From: Dallia pectoralis
Taxonomy: Eukaryota; Chordata; Actinopteri; Esociformes; Umbridae
Assembly (NCBI GenBank): GCA_029465975.1
Contig: CM055748.1
Span: forward strand, 13,321,753-13,385,752
Reading direction: 5' to 3'
Length of the DNA stretch: 64,000 nt
The translations under genes and the position numbers were made by a program. Numbering within the stretch: the first letter of the stretch is position 1; every line of letters begins with the position of its first letter. Below the pieces are notes generated by a model that worked only from the letters and a program-made list of their open reading frames with translations, was not told where the DNA came from and did no database searches. This document shows positions 22,049 to 32,432 of the stretch, piece by piece.

Positions 22049-22172
22049 GAGGGCCAGTCTGGAGGGCCAGTTTGGAAGGCCAGTTTGGAGGGCCAGTCAG
22101 GAGGGCCAGTCAGGAGGGCCAGTCAGGAGGGCCAGTCTGGAGGGCCAGTCAGGAGGGCCAGTCAGGAGGGCC
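22049..22172. repeat. 13-bp minisatellite (GAGGGCCAGTCAG)n
   Basis: About nine copies with GTCTG/GTTTG variants. Confidence 0.93.
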
Positions 22173-22409
22173 TTGCAGTCTTGGGGAATTATGGAATGAT
22201 GTGTCCTTACTTTGTGTTGCACTAAATTACTCCTTGAAATGTAACATTTATTTATGACTGTAATAACCTGACTTGGAAAAGGAACCGAGGTCTGACACTG
22301 TTGACCCCACAGTGTGTTGGCAGAATGAAGAATGCTTCTGTATATGAGGGCCAGGAAATATATCACCTGGGACGTTGTTACGGGACTGTTGTGGTGAAGG
22401 CGGCTAAAC

Positions 22410-22583
22410 ATGGTCGATAACTGTTGTGCACCAGGTTGCTCAAATAAATGAGGGAAAAATAAAGGTAAGTCGTTTTACCGCATTCCTAAAGATGTGGAGA
22501 GGCGAGCTAAGTGGATCAGCACCATAAAAGAGCCAGGAGTAAGCAAAACAAGACTGAAAGATGGGACCCCCAGACGTATATAA
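22410..22583 (+). pseudogene. THAP zinc-finger fragment (transposase N-terminus)
   Basis: Reads MVDNCCAPGCSNK, one in-frame TGA (22449-22451), then GKNKGKSFYRIPKDVERRAK and WISTIKEPG, ending TAA at 22581. The CCxxxC start, FYRIPKD and the Trp are hallmarks of the C2CH THAP DNA-binding domain found in P-element, Kolobok and some Harbinger-like transposases and in THAP genes. The second half (C-x2-H-F) is missing. Its neighbours are further transposon fragments, so it is more likely transposon debris than a host gene. Confidence 0.8.
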
Positions 22584-22982
22584 CACCCAATGAGCTAAAA
22601 CCATTAAAGGAATGGATTAAAGGAAAATAAATGTCTTAAACCTATTTTTTAAAATAAGTTGTAATTATGAAATACAGGCATTGAACCAGTTTAGTGCATT
22701 TACAATATTTTTATATAATTAGTTTATTAATAAAATTAATAAATAGACAAAAATACCTTGATATGTTTGGTAATTGTACCTGACAACTGAACCACAGAGG
22801 GAATGATTAACCTATACATGAAATTAAAAATGTCAGCTAACTTGGTTGAGTACATAAAAGATACAAACTAGCTACAGGTAGCCAGACGCATCGCGGTTGC
22901 TAGCCAAGCTAACATAAACAAACAACCCGGACCTCTACTAGCCATGCTAACGTTACACTACCTATTTAACTGGGACACTTAC

Positions 22983-23298
22983 CCTTCCAGTGATGACGCA
23001 GGATTTTTTTGCTTTAAGATTCCACAGCTGGATGTTCGTTACAAAGCCGGACTGAGTCCACTTGTAACCCTCCAGGCTTTTGTAGGCTTTCAGAGAGTCA
23101 CCCGAGTAGGAAGTTTATCAGGTAGTTAAATATATCTGGATACTGCAGATCTGGGACGTCTTCTTCAGCGGAGATACTTGTGAAAAGCACCCAGGGGGCA
23201 TTGTACAGTCGGTAATATTTAACCTATTTAATTTTAATATTTTTTATATAAAGCTCAATGTCATGCGAATACAAGTGAGATGAGTACTCCGATGGCAT
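22983..23298 (-). pseudogene. SWIM/YqaJ-type transposon protein fragment, copy 1
   Basis: The minus strand starts at an ATG (23298) with MPSEYSSHLYSHDIELYIK. After about 20 codons it passes an AAATAG/G acceptor-like site and continues PDLQYPDIFNYLINF; after one frameshift it gives YSGDSLKAYKSLEGYKWTQS then GFVTNIQLWNL, up to a GTAAGT donor at 22982. The TDPY...PDI.NYLI....KAYKSLEAYNYF.SG.V pattern belongs to a large teleost transposon-derived family annotated with SWIM zinc finger and YqaJ-like nuclease domains (recalled, not searched). The ATG is preceded by a CpG-rich stretch with AAAATGGCGGCC, a YY1-like motif on the + strand. Confidence 0.7.
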
Positions 23299-23425
23299 GA
23301 AAGCTTCGGCGCTGGTCGTTTTACTGCCAAAATGGCGGCCCGAACACCGGTAGTCACGTGGGGTCCGGAGCTCTATAGACCCATTATCACCCTACGTCAC
23401 ATCGACGTCACGCATGTTCAACCGC

Positions 23426-23723
23426 GCAGAGTACATTTTGAAAAGATAGTTAGCTTTTACGATTCTTCTTTTGACCTCTTTCAATATAGCTAAATACTCT
23501 ATGCCGTGTTTTCTGAAACCGAGATGCGCGCGCAACCCGAATGTTTACAAACATATAATTGGTTTACATATAATTGGTTTATATGTTTGTAAACATTCGG
23601 GTTGCGCGCGCATCTCGGTTGCAGAAAACACAGCAGAGAGTATCTAGCTATATTGATATAGCGCAAAAGAATAACTCAAAAGAATAATTGTTAAGTTAAC
23701 TATCTTTTCAAAATGTACTCTGC
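23426..23723. repeat. 298-bp fold-back palindrome
   Basis: The outer arms GCAGAGTACATTTTGAAAAG and CTTTTCAAAATGTACTCTGC pair perfectly, continuing into TAGTTA/TAACTA. The inner arms 23517-23558 and 23579-23620 pair over 42/42 bases and include GATGCGCGCGCAACCC. The region between outer and inner arms is diverged. The loop is about 20 bases (TTGGTTTACATATAATTGGT). It could be a MITE or two abutting element ends. Confidence 0.95.
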
Positions 23724-23787
23724 TTACTACAACAACCTGTCACCCAGCGATTAGCACTGTTATTTAAAAAAATTGACGTTAATGAGT

Positions 23788-23995
23788 GGAATACGTCTTA
23801 CAGATCCTTATGCAATAGCGCCCTGTAAATGGTTAAACGACGAAACGAAATTGCCTAGCATTCAGTGGCCAGAAATCGAATTACTTGATTGACACTACAA
23901 GCGTTTATACCCGGGAGAAGTACAAATCTCTTGATGCGTACAACTTTGTTCTGTGTGGTCATGTCCAATGTTGTTTGTATGAATTATTTATTTGA
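23788..23995 (+). pseudogene. SWIM/YqaJ-type transposon protein fragment, copy 2
   Basis: Reads GIRLTDPYAIAPCKWLNDET then KLPSIQWPEIELLD, a frameshift, and DTTSVYTREKYKSLDAYNFV followed by LCGHVQCC. It aligns with copy 1 on the opposite strand at TDPY, P-[ED]-I, K-[AS]-YKSL-[DE]-[AG]-Y and G-[HF]-V. It is a short, broken domain without catalytic nuclease residues. Confidence 0.7.
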
Positions 23996-24264
23996 GTATG
24001 TTAAAAAATAGTTTAAAACAAGGTGGCTTATTAGTCGCTGAGAGTGCATGTCCTATGAAAAAGGACTGCCGTGAAATAAATACATGGGGAATTGTGAAAT
24101 ACAAGTCCCTCGAAATAAATATATGTTGTCTTAAGGAAAACATAATTTTGAAATAAAACCTATTTCTTTACATATGAAGTGATTTATACATTTATATTTA
24201 CACGTATTTATGTAATTATTGGCTAATTTCATAGATATATTTATTATTTCATAGCAGTATTTAT

Positions 24265-24468
24265 CTATTTAATATTGACGCAAATAGCGTTCCATACTGA
24301 TAGCACAAACAAAATAAGAAAATATTTCAGGAAATGTGATGGGAGGTAAGGCGTCAGGGTCGAGGATCCACTGGTCTTTTGGACTTCATAAGGATCGACA
24401 TTTCCAATAAAGTTGATTCTTTCAACATCGCGTTTTGAATGTTTCTGGTCGTCTTTTGCAACCGACAT
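24265..24468 (-). pseudogene. SWIM/YqaJ-type transposon protein N-terminus, copy 3
   Basis: A 67-codon open frame starting at the inner edge of the right inverted repeat: MSVAKDDQKHSKRDVERINF then IGNVDPYEV. The INFIGNVDPYEV segment matches the N-terminus of the same teleost transposon family (INLIGNVDPYEI in relatives, recalled). The rest, from about residue 30, is not conserved and probably runs into non-coding sequence. Confidence 0.6.
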
Positions 24469-24520
24469 GCGCGGTTGAACATGCGTGACGTCGATGTGAC
24501 GTAGGGTGATAATTGGTCTA

Positions 24521-25910
24521 TTAGAATAGGCTCAAAAGATCAGGACGTGTTCTTTATTATGTGTTGTTAGTCATTTTCTTAATCAGGGAACGGTGTTAGT
24601 CTATTTAACTATTTACTATTAAAGTAGCTGCTTAGTCTTTCCATCTTTTTAAGTTATGGAGATACAGTTGAATTTAAAGATCTACATTTTCTTTCAATTT
24701 AATTAAGACCTTGCTGACATGTTTTAACATAATTTTCTTATTACCTTAATCATTTGAACGGAAAGTTTCTCACATATACATGTCAGTTTTTCTTCATTCA
24801 GCTATTCACACTTCCATAGATTATGTTTCCAACAATGTTTTTCAAAGAGCTTTCTTTCATAAATATGATTGTTAAAGTTTCCCCGAATTGTTCCTAAAAA
24901 TTTAACTAGGACTTGTTTTCCAACAACAGTTAACATAAACAGAGGGTACCGACAGATGACCTTGGACTCCTGATGCGTTTTGGCCTCTGGTTAACAGCAG
25001 GGGTCATAGGGCGCCAATTCCCAGTAGACAGTCTCTGGGGCCGCTCTTCTCTCCAGTCAATCAGTGTTTTAGCCATCTTCTCTTCATTACAATGAAATGT
25101 CACACAGCATGTGTCTAATGTGGTAATCAGTAAGAACAGTACAGAACTCAGTCATGGAGATGGTCTGGCTTCTAGTTTAAAGACTACATTTTGGATTCAA
25201 GCGTTCATTAAATGCAGTTTGTTAAATAGGCAAGCCTAAGCAATTTGTCAATGTCTAGTTTGGATTTTAGTCTTTAAGCTTGTGTTTGGATTCTGGTTTC
25301 GGTGTCTGTCAACATGAGGACCAACGAAGTATCAACGAAGAAATATGCTATTTAAACACAAGAGTTTGGAACATCATTAAAAATAAAAGCACAGAATCTC
25401 AGCATATGACCTGGTAGTTCAGGGAAACCCTATACAGTAGATTGTCAAAGAAGGCTCACATTAGTATTTGAAACTTCATAAACAACTATCCGGCATATCA
25501 GGGACACTTTCCAAGAGGTCCGCATATCACCACAAACTAATTAAACACCTGAACTCTAGAGGTCACACTGCAAGGTGCAAACCACCTGGTAGCATCTAAA
25601 ACAAAATGGACAAGTTACAGTTTGCTAAATCAGGTTTCCTAAATAAGCCTACATTGATCTGATTTTTTTATGAACCAATGAGACAAAACAGGTAAATGTG
25701 ATGGCAAGAGGAATCTAAATAAAAAAGAACATGTCCATATAGATCCAAAGAAATCTGTGTGACAAGAAGGGAGGGGAGTATGGCTTGCATTGGAACTGGG
25801 AGACTAGTGTTTATTGCTAATTCTGAAGTGTACTGAAACATCTTGTCTGCTGAAGTAAAAGCCACTAAACTCATCAAAAGGTGCTTCATCACACAACAAA
25901 ATAATCTGCA
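24521..25910. other. Intergenic sequence, nothing recognised
   Basis: AT-rich, single-copy-looking sequence between the transposon cluster and the 55-bp repeat. Confidence 0.55.
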
Positions 25911-26155
25911 GAAAGTGAGGCTAAAGGCTAAATGACATCACACAACAACATGCCTATCATATGCAGAAGGCGAGACTAAAGGCTAAATGACATCACACAA
26001 CAACATGCCTATCATATGCAGGAGGTGGGGCTAAAGGCTAAATGACATCACACAACAACATGCCTATCATATGCAGGAGGTGGGGCTAAAGGCTAAATGA
26101 CATCACACAACAACATGCCTATCATATGCAGGAGGTGGGGCTAAAGGCTAAATGA
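25911..26155. repeat. 55-bp tandem repeat, about 4.4 copies
   Basis: The unit includes GGCTAAATGACATCACACAA and ATGCCTATCATATGCAGGAG. Confidence 0.95.
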
Positions 26156-26204
26156 CATACAATGGTGAAACTCATGTACACATATACATTTCATAAGGCT
26201 CAAG

Positions 26205-26510
26205 AAGGTTAAGGGTCAAGAGGGTTAAGGGTCAAGAGGGTTAAGGATTTGGGGAGTTAAGGTTCAGGAGGGGTAAAGCTCAGGAGGGTTTACGTTAAGG
26301 AGTGGTAAGGTTCTGGAAGGTTAAGGTTCATTAGTGTTATGGTTCAGGAGAGGTAAGGTTCTGGAAGGTTAAGGTTCAATAGTGTTATGGTTTAGGAGTG
26401 GTAAGGTTCTGGAAGGTTAAGGTTCAATAGTGTTATGGTTTAGGAGTGGTAAGGTTCTGGAAGGTTAAGGTTCAATAGTGTTATGGTTTAGGAGTGGTAG
26501 GTTCTGGAAG
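26205..26510. repeat. 48-bp minisatellite, left part
   Basis: The unit includes GGTTAAGGTTCAATAGTGTT, ATGGTTTAGGAGTGGTAAGG and TTCTGGAA. The left edge is degenerate (AGGGTTAAGGGTCAAG). It is interrupted by a LINE insertion and resumes in phase at 32433. Confidence 0.93.
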
Positions 26511-26777
26511 ATTCAAGATTCAAAGTTTTATTGTCAAGTATACAGAGTGACTTGCATCAGACTGAACAATGAAATTCTTAAGACATGGCAAGCAACAACT
26601 ACGTAGTTAGAGAATAATAAAAATAAGGATTAAAAACAATTTACAACAATATACAGAGTTATAGTACAGTGTGCAGACCATAAATACTTAAATACTGTAA
26701 TGAAAGTGATCTAGTGCCAGTAGTAATGTATGTTCAGAATATGCTAGTTACACTATATACATAATGGATATACATAA

Positions 26778-29700
26778 CCTCTCCGGGAATCATCACCTTA
26801 ACGTGGTGGAGAGGTTTGTGTGCCCCTATGAACCTGAGGGCTGGGTTGTCTGGAGCTTCATGCTCCTGGTAGGGTTTCCCAAAGCAAGTGGTCTCAGGCG
26901 AGGGGCCAGACAAAGAATGGTTCACCAAGACCCCATGAAAGATAGAGGGAAAAGGAGCGAGACCCTGCCTGGAGGAAGCCCAGGGCCCCCGTCTGGAGCC
27001 AGGCCCAGACGGCGGGCTCGAAAGCGAGCGTCTGGTGGCCGGGTTTGCCAGGGAGCCCGGCCGGGCACAGCCCGAACGAGATACGTGGCATCTCTCTCCT
27101 CTTCATCCTGTGGGCCCACCACTCACAGGAACAACCGCAGGGGTCGGGTGCGCTGTCATATGGGTGGCAGTGAAGGTGTGGGGTCTCGACGGATCAGACC
27201 TGGGCGACAGAAGCTTGCTTTGGGGACTGGAACGTCACCTCGCTGTGGGGGAAGGAGCCAGAACTTGTGCGTGAGGTGGAGCGATACCAGTTGGATCTGG
27301 TGGGACTTACCTCTACACACAACCGTGGCTCTGGAACCTTACTCCTGGATAGGGGTTGGACTCTGTTCTTCTCTGGAGTTGCCCAGGGTGAGAGGCGGTG
27401 GGCTGGTGTGGGGATACTCACGAGCCCACGTCTGAGCACTGCAGTGTTGGAGTTTACCCCGGTGGATGAGAGGGTTGCCTCCCTATGCCTAAAGGTGGTG
27501 GGGGGGAAAACTCTGATTGTTGTTTGTGCATATGCACCAAACAGCAGTTCGTAGTTTTCAGCCTTCTTGGAGACCCTGAAGGGAGTCCTATATAGGGCTC
27601 CAGTAGGGGACTCCATCATTCTGCTCGGAGACTTCAACGCACATGTGGGCATCGATGGAGACACCTGGAGAGGCGTGATTGGGAGGAACGGCCTCCCTGA
27701 TCTAAACCCGAGCGGTCGTTTGTTATTGGACTTCTGTGCTAGTCATGGATTGTCTATAACAAACACCCTGTTCGAACATAAGGAGGCGCATAAGTGTACA
27801 TGGTACCAGAGCACCCTAGGCCGAAGGTCAATGATCGATTTTGTGATCGTATCGGCTGATCTAAGGCCGCATGTTTTGGACACTCGGGTGAAGAGAGGGG
27901 CAGAGCTGTCAACTGATCACCATCTGGTAGTGAGTTGGATCAGAGGGTGGGGAAAGACTATGGACAGACCAGGTAAGCCCAAACAGGTAGTGCGGGTGAA
28001 CTGTGAAGGAGGCCCCTGTCCAAAAGATCTTCAACTCACACCTCCGGCGGAGCTTTTCAGGCATCCCTGTGGAGGTTGGGGGCATTGAACCTGAGTGGGC
28101 AATGTACAAAGCTTCTATTGCTATTTCTATTGAGCCGTGGTCTCAAGGTCCTAGGTGCCTCAAGGGGTGGTAACCCTAGAACACCGTGGTGGACCACGGT
28201 GGTCAGGGAAGCTGTCCCTGAGGACTCCGGAGGCAGTTGCTGGGTACCGACAGGCCCGAAAAAGCTGCTGCCGCTGCCGTGTCAGAGGCAAAGCAGCGGG
28301 TGTGGGAGAAGTTTGGAGAAGCTCTGGAGAAGGGACTTTCGGTCGGCACCAAGATGCTTCTGGAAAACCGTTCGGCACCTGAGAAGGGGAAAACCGGGAA
28401 CCATCCAAGCTGTGTACAGTAAGGATGGGACACTGTTGACCTCAACTGATGATGTGATCGGGCGGTGGAAAGAGCATTTTGAGGAGCTCCTGAATCCGAC
28501 CTACATGCCCTCTAGTACAGAGGCAGAGCTGGAGGCTGATGGGGGTCATCGTCAGTTTCCCTGGGGGAAGTCGCTGAGGTTGTCAAACAACTCCACAGTG
28601 GCAAAGCCCCAGGGACTGATGAGATTCGTCCAGAAACGCTAACAGCTTTGGGTGGGGAAGGGCTGTCTTGGTTGACACGCCTCTTCGACATTGCATGGAA
28701 GTCTGGGACAGTGCCAGAGGAGTGGCAGACCGGGGTGGTGGTTCCCCTCTTCAAAAAGGGGGACCAGAGAGTGTGTGCCAATTACAGAGGTATCACACTC
28801 CTCAGGCTCCCTGGTAAAGTGTACTCCAAAGTGCTGGAAAGGAGGGTTCGGCCAATAGTCGAACCTCAGATTGAAGAGAAACAATGCGGTTTTCGTCGCA
28901 AGGATCCTGGAGGGGGCCTGGGAGTATGCTCATCCAGTCTACATGTGTTTTGTGGATCTGGAGAAGGCGTATGACCTGGTACCCCAGGATATTTTGTGGG
29001 AGGTGCTGCGGGAGTATGGGGTGAGGGGGTCTCGTCTCAGGGCCATCCAATCTCTGTACGCTCAAAGCATGAGCTGTGTCCGTGTTCTCGGCAGTAAGTC
29101 AGATTCGTTCCCGGAGGGGGTTGGCCTCCGCCAGGGCTGCGCTTTGTCACCAATCCTGTTTGTAATATTCATGGACAGCATACCAAGGTGTAGTCATGGG
29201 GGGGAAGGGTTTCCGTTCGTTGGGCTGATGGTCACATCACTGCTTTTTGCGGTTGGTGTGGTCCTGATGGCCTCATCGGTCGGTGACGTTCAGCACTCAC
29301 TGGATCGGTTCGCAGCCCAGTGTGAAGCGGTTGGGATGAGGGTTAGCACCTCTAAATCTGAGGCCATGACTCTCAGCAGGAAACCGGTGGAGTGCCTGCT
29401 CCGGGTAGGGAATGATTCCTTACTCCAAGTGAAGGAGTTCAAGTACCACGGGGTCTTGTTCGCGAGTGAGGGAACAATGGAGCGGGAGATTGGTCGGAGA
29501 ATCGGAGCAGCGGGGGCGGTGTTGCATTCGCTTCACCGCACCGTTGAGACGAAAAGAGAGCTGAGCCGGAAGGCAAAGCTCTCGATCTACCGGTCAATCT
29601 TTGTTCCTACTCTCACCTATGGTCATGAAAGCTGGGTCATGACCGAAAGAACAAGATTGCGGGTACAAGCGGCCGAAATGGGTTTTCTCAGAAAGGTGGC

Positions 29701-30475
29701 TGGCCTCTTGTCACGACCCGTCGGGTGTAGTGTGGATGAAGCCATGTGCAGGAGCCGTATATCCGTTTCGATCAGGTTTATTACAGGACAAACTCAAAAC
29801 AAACCGTAAACGGCGACAAAAACACGTACTTGGTTGAATGAAAGGAAAATGCGCATATAGCGACTTAAAACAAGCACCTTCAAACAACAATTCTAACGTG
29901 TTACAAAACCACTCACCTCTACAAACAATGTGACATGTAACAATGCGAAGCAACGAGTGCACTGCTCGCGACCCTCTTATATCCCAGATAAAGTGACAGA
30001 TTACTAACAGCTGTGACCACGTGAAAGAGGAAGTAATCACAGCTAGTGAGAACAAAAACACGGAAGTGGATCACCGAAATGGAAGTGTAGCAACGCCACC
30101 ACACCAATCGTGACACCTCTCCCTTAGGGATAGGGTGAGAAGCTCAGTCATCCGAGAGGAACTCGGAGTAGAGCCGCTGCTCCTTCGTGTAGAAAGGAGC
30201 CAGTTGAGGTGGTTCGGGCATCTAGTACGAATGCCACCTGGGCGCCTCCCTAGAGAGCTGTTCCAGCCACGTCCAGCTGGGAGGAGACCTCGGGGAAGAC
30301 CCAGGACTAGGTGGAGAGATTATATCTCCACACTGGCCTGGGAACGCCTCGGGATTCTCCAGTCAGAGCTGGCTAATGTTGCCCGGGAAAGGGAAGTTTG
30401 GGGTCCCCTGCTAGAGCTGCTACCCCCGCGACCCGACCCCGGATAAGAGATTGAAGATGAGATGAGATGAGATGA
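26778..30475 (+). mobile_element. RTE-type LINE, near full length, inactive
   Basis: Begins with the 5' motif CCGGGAATCATCACC and ends with a (GATGA)n-like tail. Endonuclease motifs: LLLDRGWTLFFSGVAQGE, ILLGDFNAHVGIDGD, IDFVIVSADLRPHVLD, GAELSTDHHLVVSW. RT motifs: VEPQIEEKQCGFR, YMCFVDLEKAYDLVPQDIL, GVGLRQGCALSPILFVIFMD, FVPTLTYGHESWVMTE; C-terminal LRWFGHLVRMPPGRLPREL and RPRTRWRDYISTL. The catalytic FADD is replaced by FAVG (SLLFAVGVVLMAS), and several frameshifts split the frame. A 407-bp LTR-like insertion interrupts it at 29709. Protein clade is judged from memory as RTE (Rex3-like). Confidence 0.9.
29709..30115 (-). mobile_element. Solo-LTR-like element inside the RTE LINE
   Basis: TGTCACGA...TCGTGACA ends, with 5-bp duplication CCTCT at 29704-29708 and 30116-30120. 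Removing it and one CCTCT restores the RTE reading VAGLS/LRDRVRSSVIREEL, which proves the boundaries. A TTTATTACA motif near the left end is the antisense polyadenylation-like signal. Confidence 0.95.
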
Positions 30476-30636
30476 GTGTGTATGGCCAGTATGCAGACCT
30501 TAAATACTTAAACACCACAATAGAAGTGATCTTGTGCCGGTGGTGGAAACATGAATAGGTATAACAGTGTCACTGGTTGAGGAGCCTAATAGTCTGTGGG
30601 TAGAAACTCCTTTAGTCTGGAAGTGCGTGTACCGAT

Positions 30637-31865
30637 CATCGTTGGGAGTAACGGCGTTTAAGTATAACGGCGTTACTAACGGAGTTACTTTTTCAGTAAC
30701 GGAGTAATCTAATTAATTACTGTTTCCATCGTTACAACGCCGTTATCTTTACTGAGATTAAAAGTGTCGCGTTTCTACAATTTGGTTGAATGAAGCGCGA
30801 GGTGTCATGCTTTGGCTACACAACAACTGCAGCTGGGGTGGGGATGATGACGCCGTTGCAAATGCGATGATGATTGGCTGGGTGGGCGGTGCCTTGCTCA
30901 CGCTGTCTCGCTGCACACACTCTACCACTAAACAAGACTGCGTCAGCGACAATGGCGACGAGCCGGGGAAGTTCAAAAATAGCGGTGTCAAACTGGAAGT
31001 ACCGGCACTACTTCTCGCTCATTGTAGTTAAAGGCAAGAATGTTTATGTTACATGCACGTTATGCCCACATTGCTGAGGAAAAAAGACATTATCCACGTC
31101 TGCCTCATGCAAAGATTTTCCTTTGTTTCTTTTTACCCAGGTTTTTGTGTCTTAAATTTGCACTTGAATTTTATTTTCAATATTTATTTATGTTTTTATC
31201 ATATGCATATCATATGGCAGCTGCAATCTATTGAGTTCAAATAAATACAAATGTTCTAAAATACTGTATATATGTCACGAACCGTGTAAGGTGTAGTGCA
31301 GTAAGCCATTTGCAGAGCCCAGGTAATCCGTTAACAAGGTTTATTACGGCACAAAGGCAACATAAAACAAACCACGAACGGCGAAACAAAAACTAACTGG
31401 CTAATGAAAACAACAGTGCGCATATAGCGTCTTACTCAATTCCATATAACAACGGTAGTCTATCAATACACTCACCTGAATATAACGTGGTGACATACAA
31501 CAATGAACAGCAACGAGTGACAACTAGCCATCCCCTTTATAGCCCAGTGATTACAAATCCCCAACAGCTGTAACCAACATAAACCAGGAAAGGGTGCACC
31601 CGAAACCAGACAGTGCAGTACCCTTACTCACCACTCGTGACAATATAGTGTTTTATTCTTCAATAAGTTAATATAAACATCTTTGACGTTAAATGTTATA
31701 GAACGTAATAGTGTTTAGAACGTAAACAAAATAATGTCAGTTACTTTGCTGAGTAACTAATTACTTTTACAATGTGGCAACTGAGTTACTAACTCAACTA
31801 CTTTTTGGGAGAAGTAATTTGTAACTGTAACTAATTACTTTTTTTAAGTAAGATGACCAACACTG
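30637..31865 (+). mobile_element. hAT-superfamily transposon, deleted, with BED finger remnant
   Basis: The ends are CATCGTTGGGAGTAACG and AAGATGACCAACACTG, flanked by the 8-bp duplication GTACCGAT (30629-30636, 31866-31873). An ATG at 30952 opens MATSRGSSKIAVSNWKYRHY then FSLIVVKGKNVYVTCTLCPHC and stops at 31075, a truncated BED zinc-finger exon. No transposase core is present. A solo LTR is nested at 31273-31642. Confidence 0.93.
31273..31642 (-). mobile_element. Solo-LTR-like element inside the hAT
   Basis: TGTCACGAACC...CTCGTGACA ends, 5-bp duplication ATATA at 31268-31272 and 31643-31647, 370 bp. Shares GCGCATATAGCG and ACGAACGGCG motifs with the 29709 and 16714 elements. Confidence 0.93.
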
Positions 31866-32432
31866 GTACCGATGCTACGGTAACGTCGACCAGATGGGAG
31901 TAGGGTGAACAAGTGATGGCCTGGGTGGTTAATGTCTTTGATGATGTTCCTGGCTTTCCTGAGGCATCATGAATGGTAGATGCTATGAACAGAGGGGAGG
32001 TGACAGCCAATGATGCGTTCTGCAGTCTTTACCACCCTCTGGAGGGCCTTGCGGTCAGCAGCAGTGCAGCTCCAGTACCAAGCAGTGATGCAGCCTGACA
32101 GAATGCTCTCCATGGTGCACCTGTAGAAGTTGCTCAGTGTCTTTTTAGCCATACCGAACGCCTATACTTCTCCTCAGGAAGTATAGGCGTTTTTGGGCAG
32201 TTTTCACTGCCGAGTCGGCTTGCCTGGACCATGTGAGATCATCACTGATGAACACACCGAGGAACTTGAAGACAGGTACTCTCTCCACTTCAGCTCCATT
32301 GATATGTATGGGGGCGTGTTCCCCCCCCTGCTGCTTCCTGAAGTCGATGATCATCTCCTTAGTTTTTCTACGTTAAGAGAGAGATTGTTGTCCTGGCACC
32401 ATGTAGCTAGGTTATTAACCTCTTCTCTGTAT

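Larger units (their letters stand above)
23376..24520. mobile_element. Element bounded by 53-bp inverted repeats
   Basis: Left repeat 23376-23428 and right repeat 24468-24520 are inverted copies with 52 of 53 bases paired. They start TAGACC(C/A)ATTATCACC and include CTACGTCACATCGACGTCAC. TA sits at both outer ends, compatible with a TA target duplication but not proof of one. Inside are a fold-back block (23426-23723), a + strand and a - strand transposon-protein fragment pointing inwards from the two ends, and no transposase core. Confidence 0.82.
26511..32432 (-). mobile_element. Rex1/CR1-like LINE, antisense, host of later insertions
   Basis: The left end is a 3' UTR with GATTCAAAGTTTTATTGTCA and AACAATGAAATTCTTA. 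The right end encodes, on minus, RT C-terminal motifs: VFKFLGVFISDDLTWSRQAD, AQKRLYFLRRS (32354-32145) and FYRCTMESILSGCITAWYWS, LQRVVKTAERIIG (32152-31967). It is interrupted by an RTE LINE (about 26778-30475) and a hAT (30637-31865). The minisatellite reads TCTGGAAG before it and AAGGTTCAATAG after it, which is the normal repeat phase, so it landed in the array. A block near 26660 recurs at about 30490, so part of the 3' UTR is repeated. Confidence 0.82.

Noticed and set aside
22360..22400. Left copy of the 53-bp inverted repeat just before the THAP fragment
   Set aside because: Only a weak TATCACC...ACGT resemblance; not enough to claim an element end.
23323..23480. Plus-strand open frame starting MAARTPVVTWGPEL
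   Set aside because: It runs through the 53-bp inverted repeat and fold-back arm; no family resemblance, so probably chance.
26764..27435. 223-residue open frame as a host gene
   Set aside because: Another frame of the RTE LINE 5' region; the same DNA occurs at 1-818.
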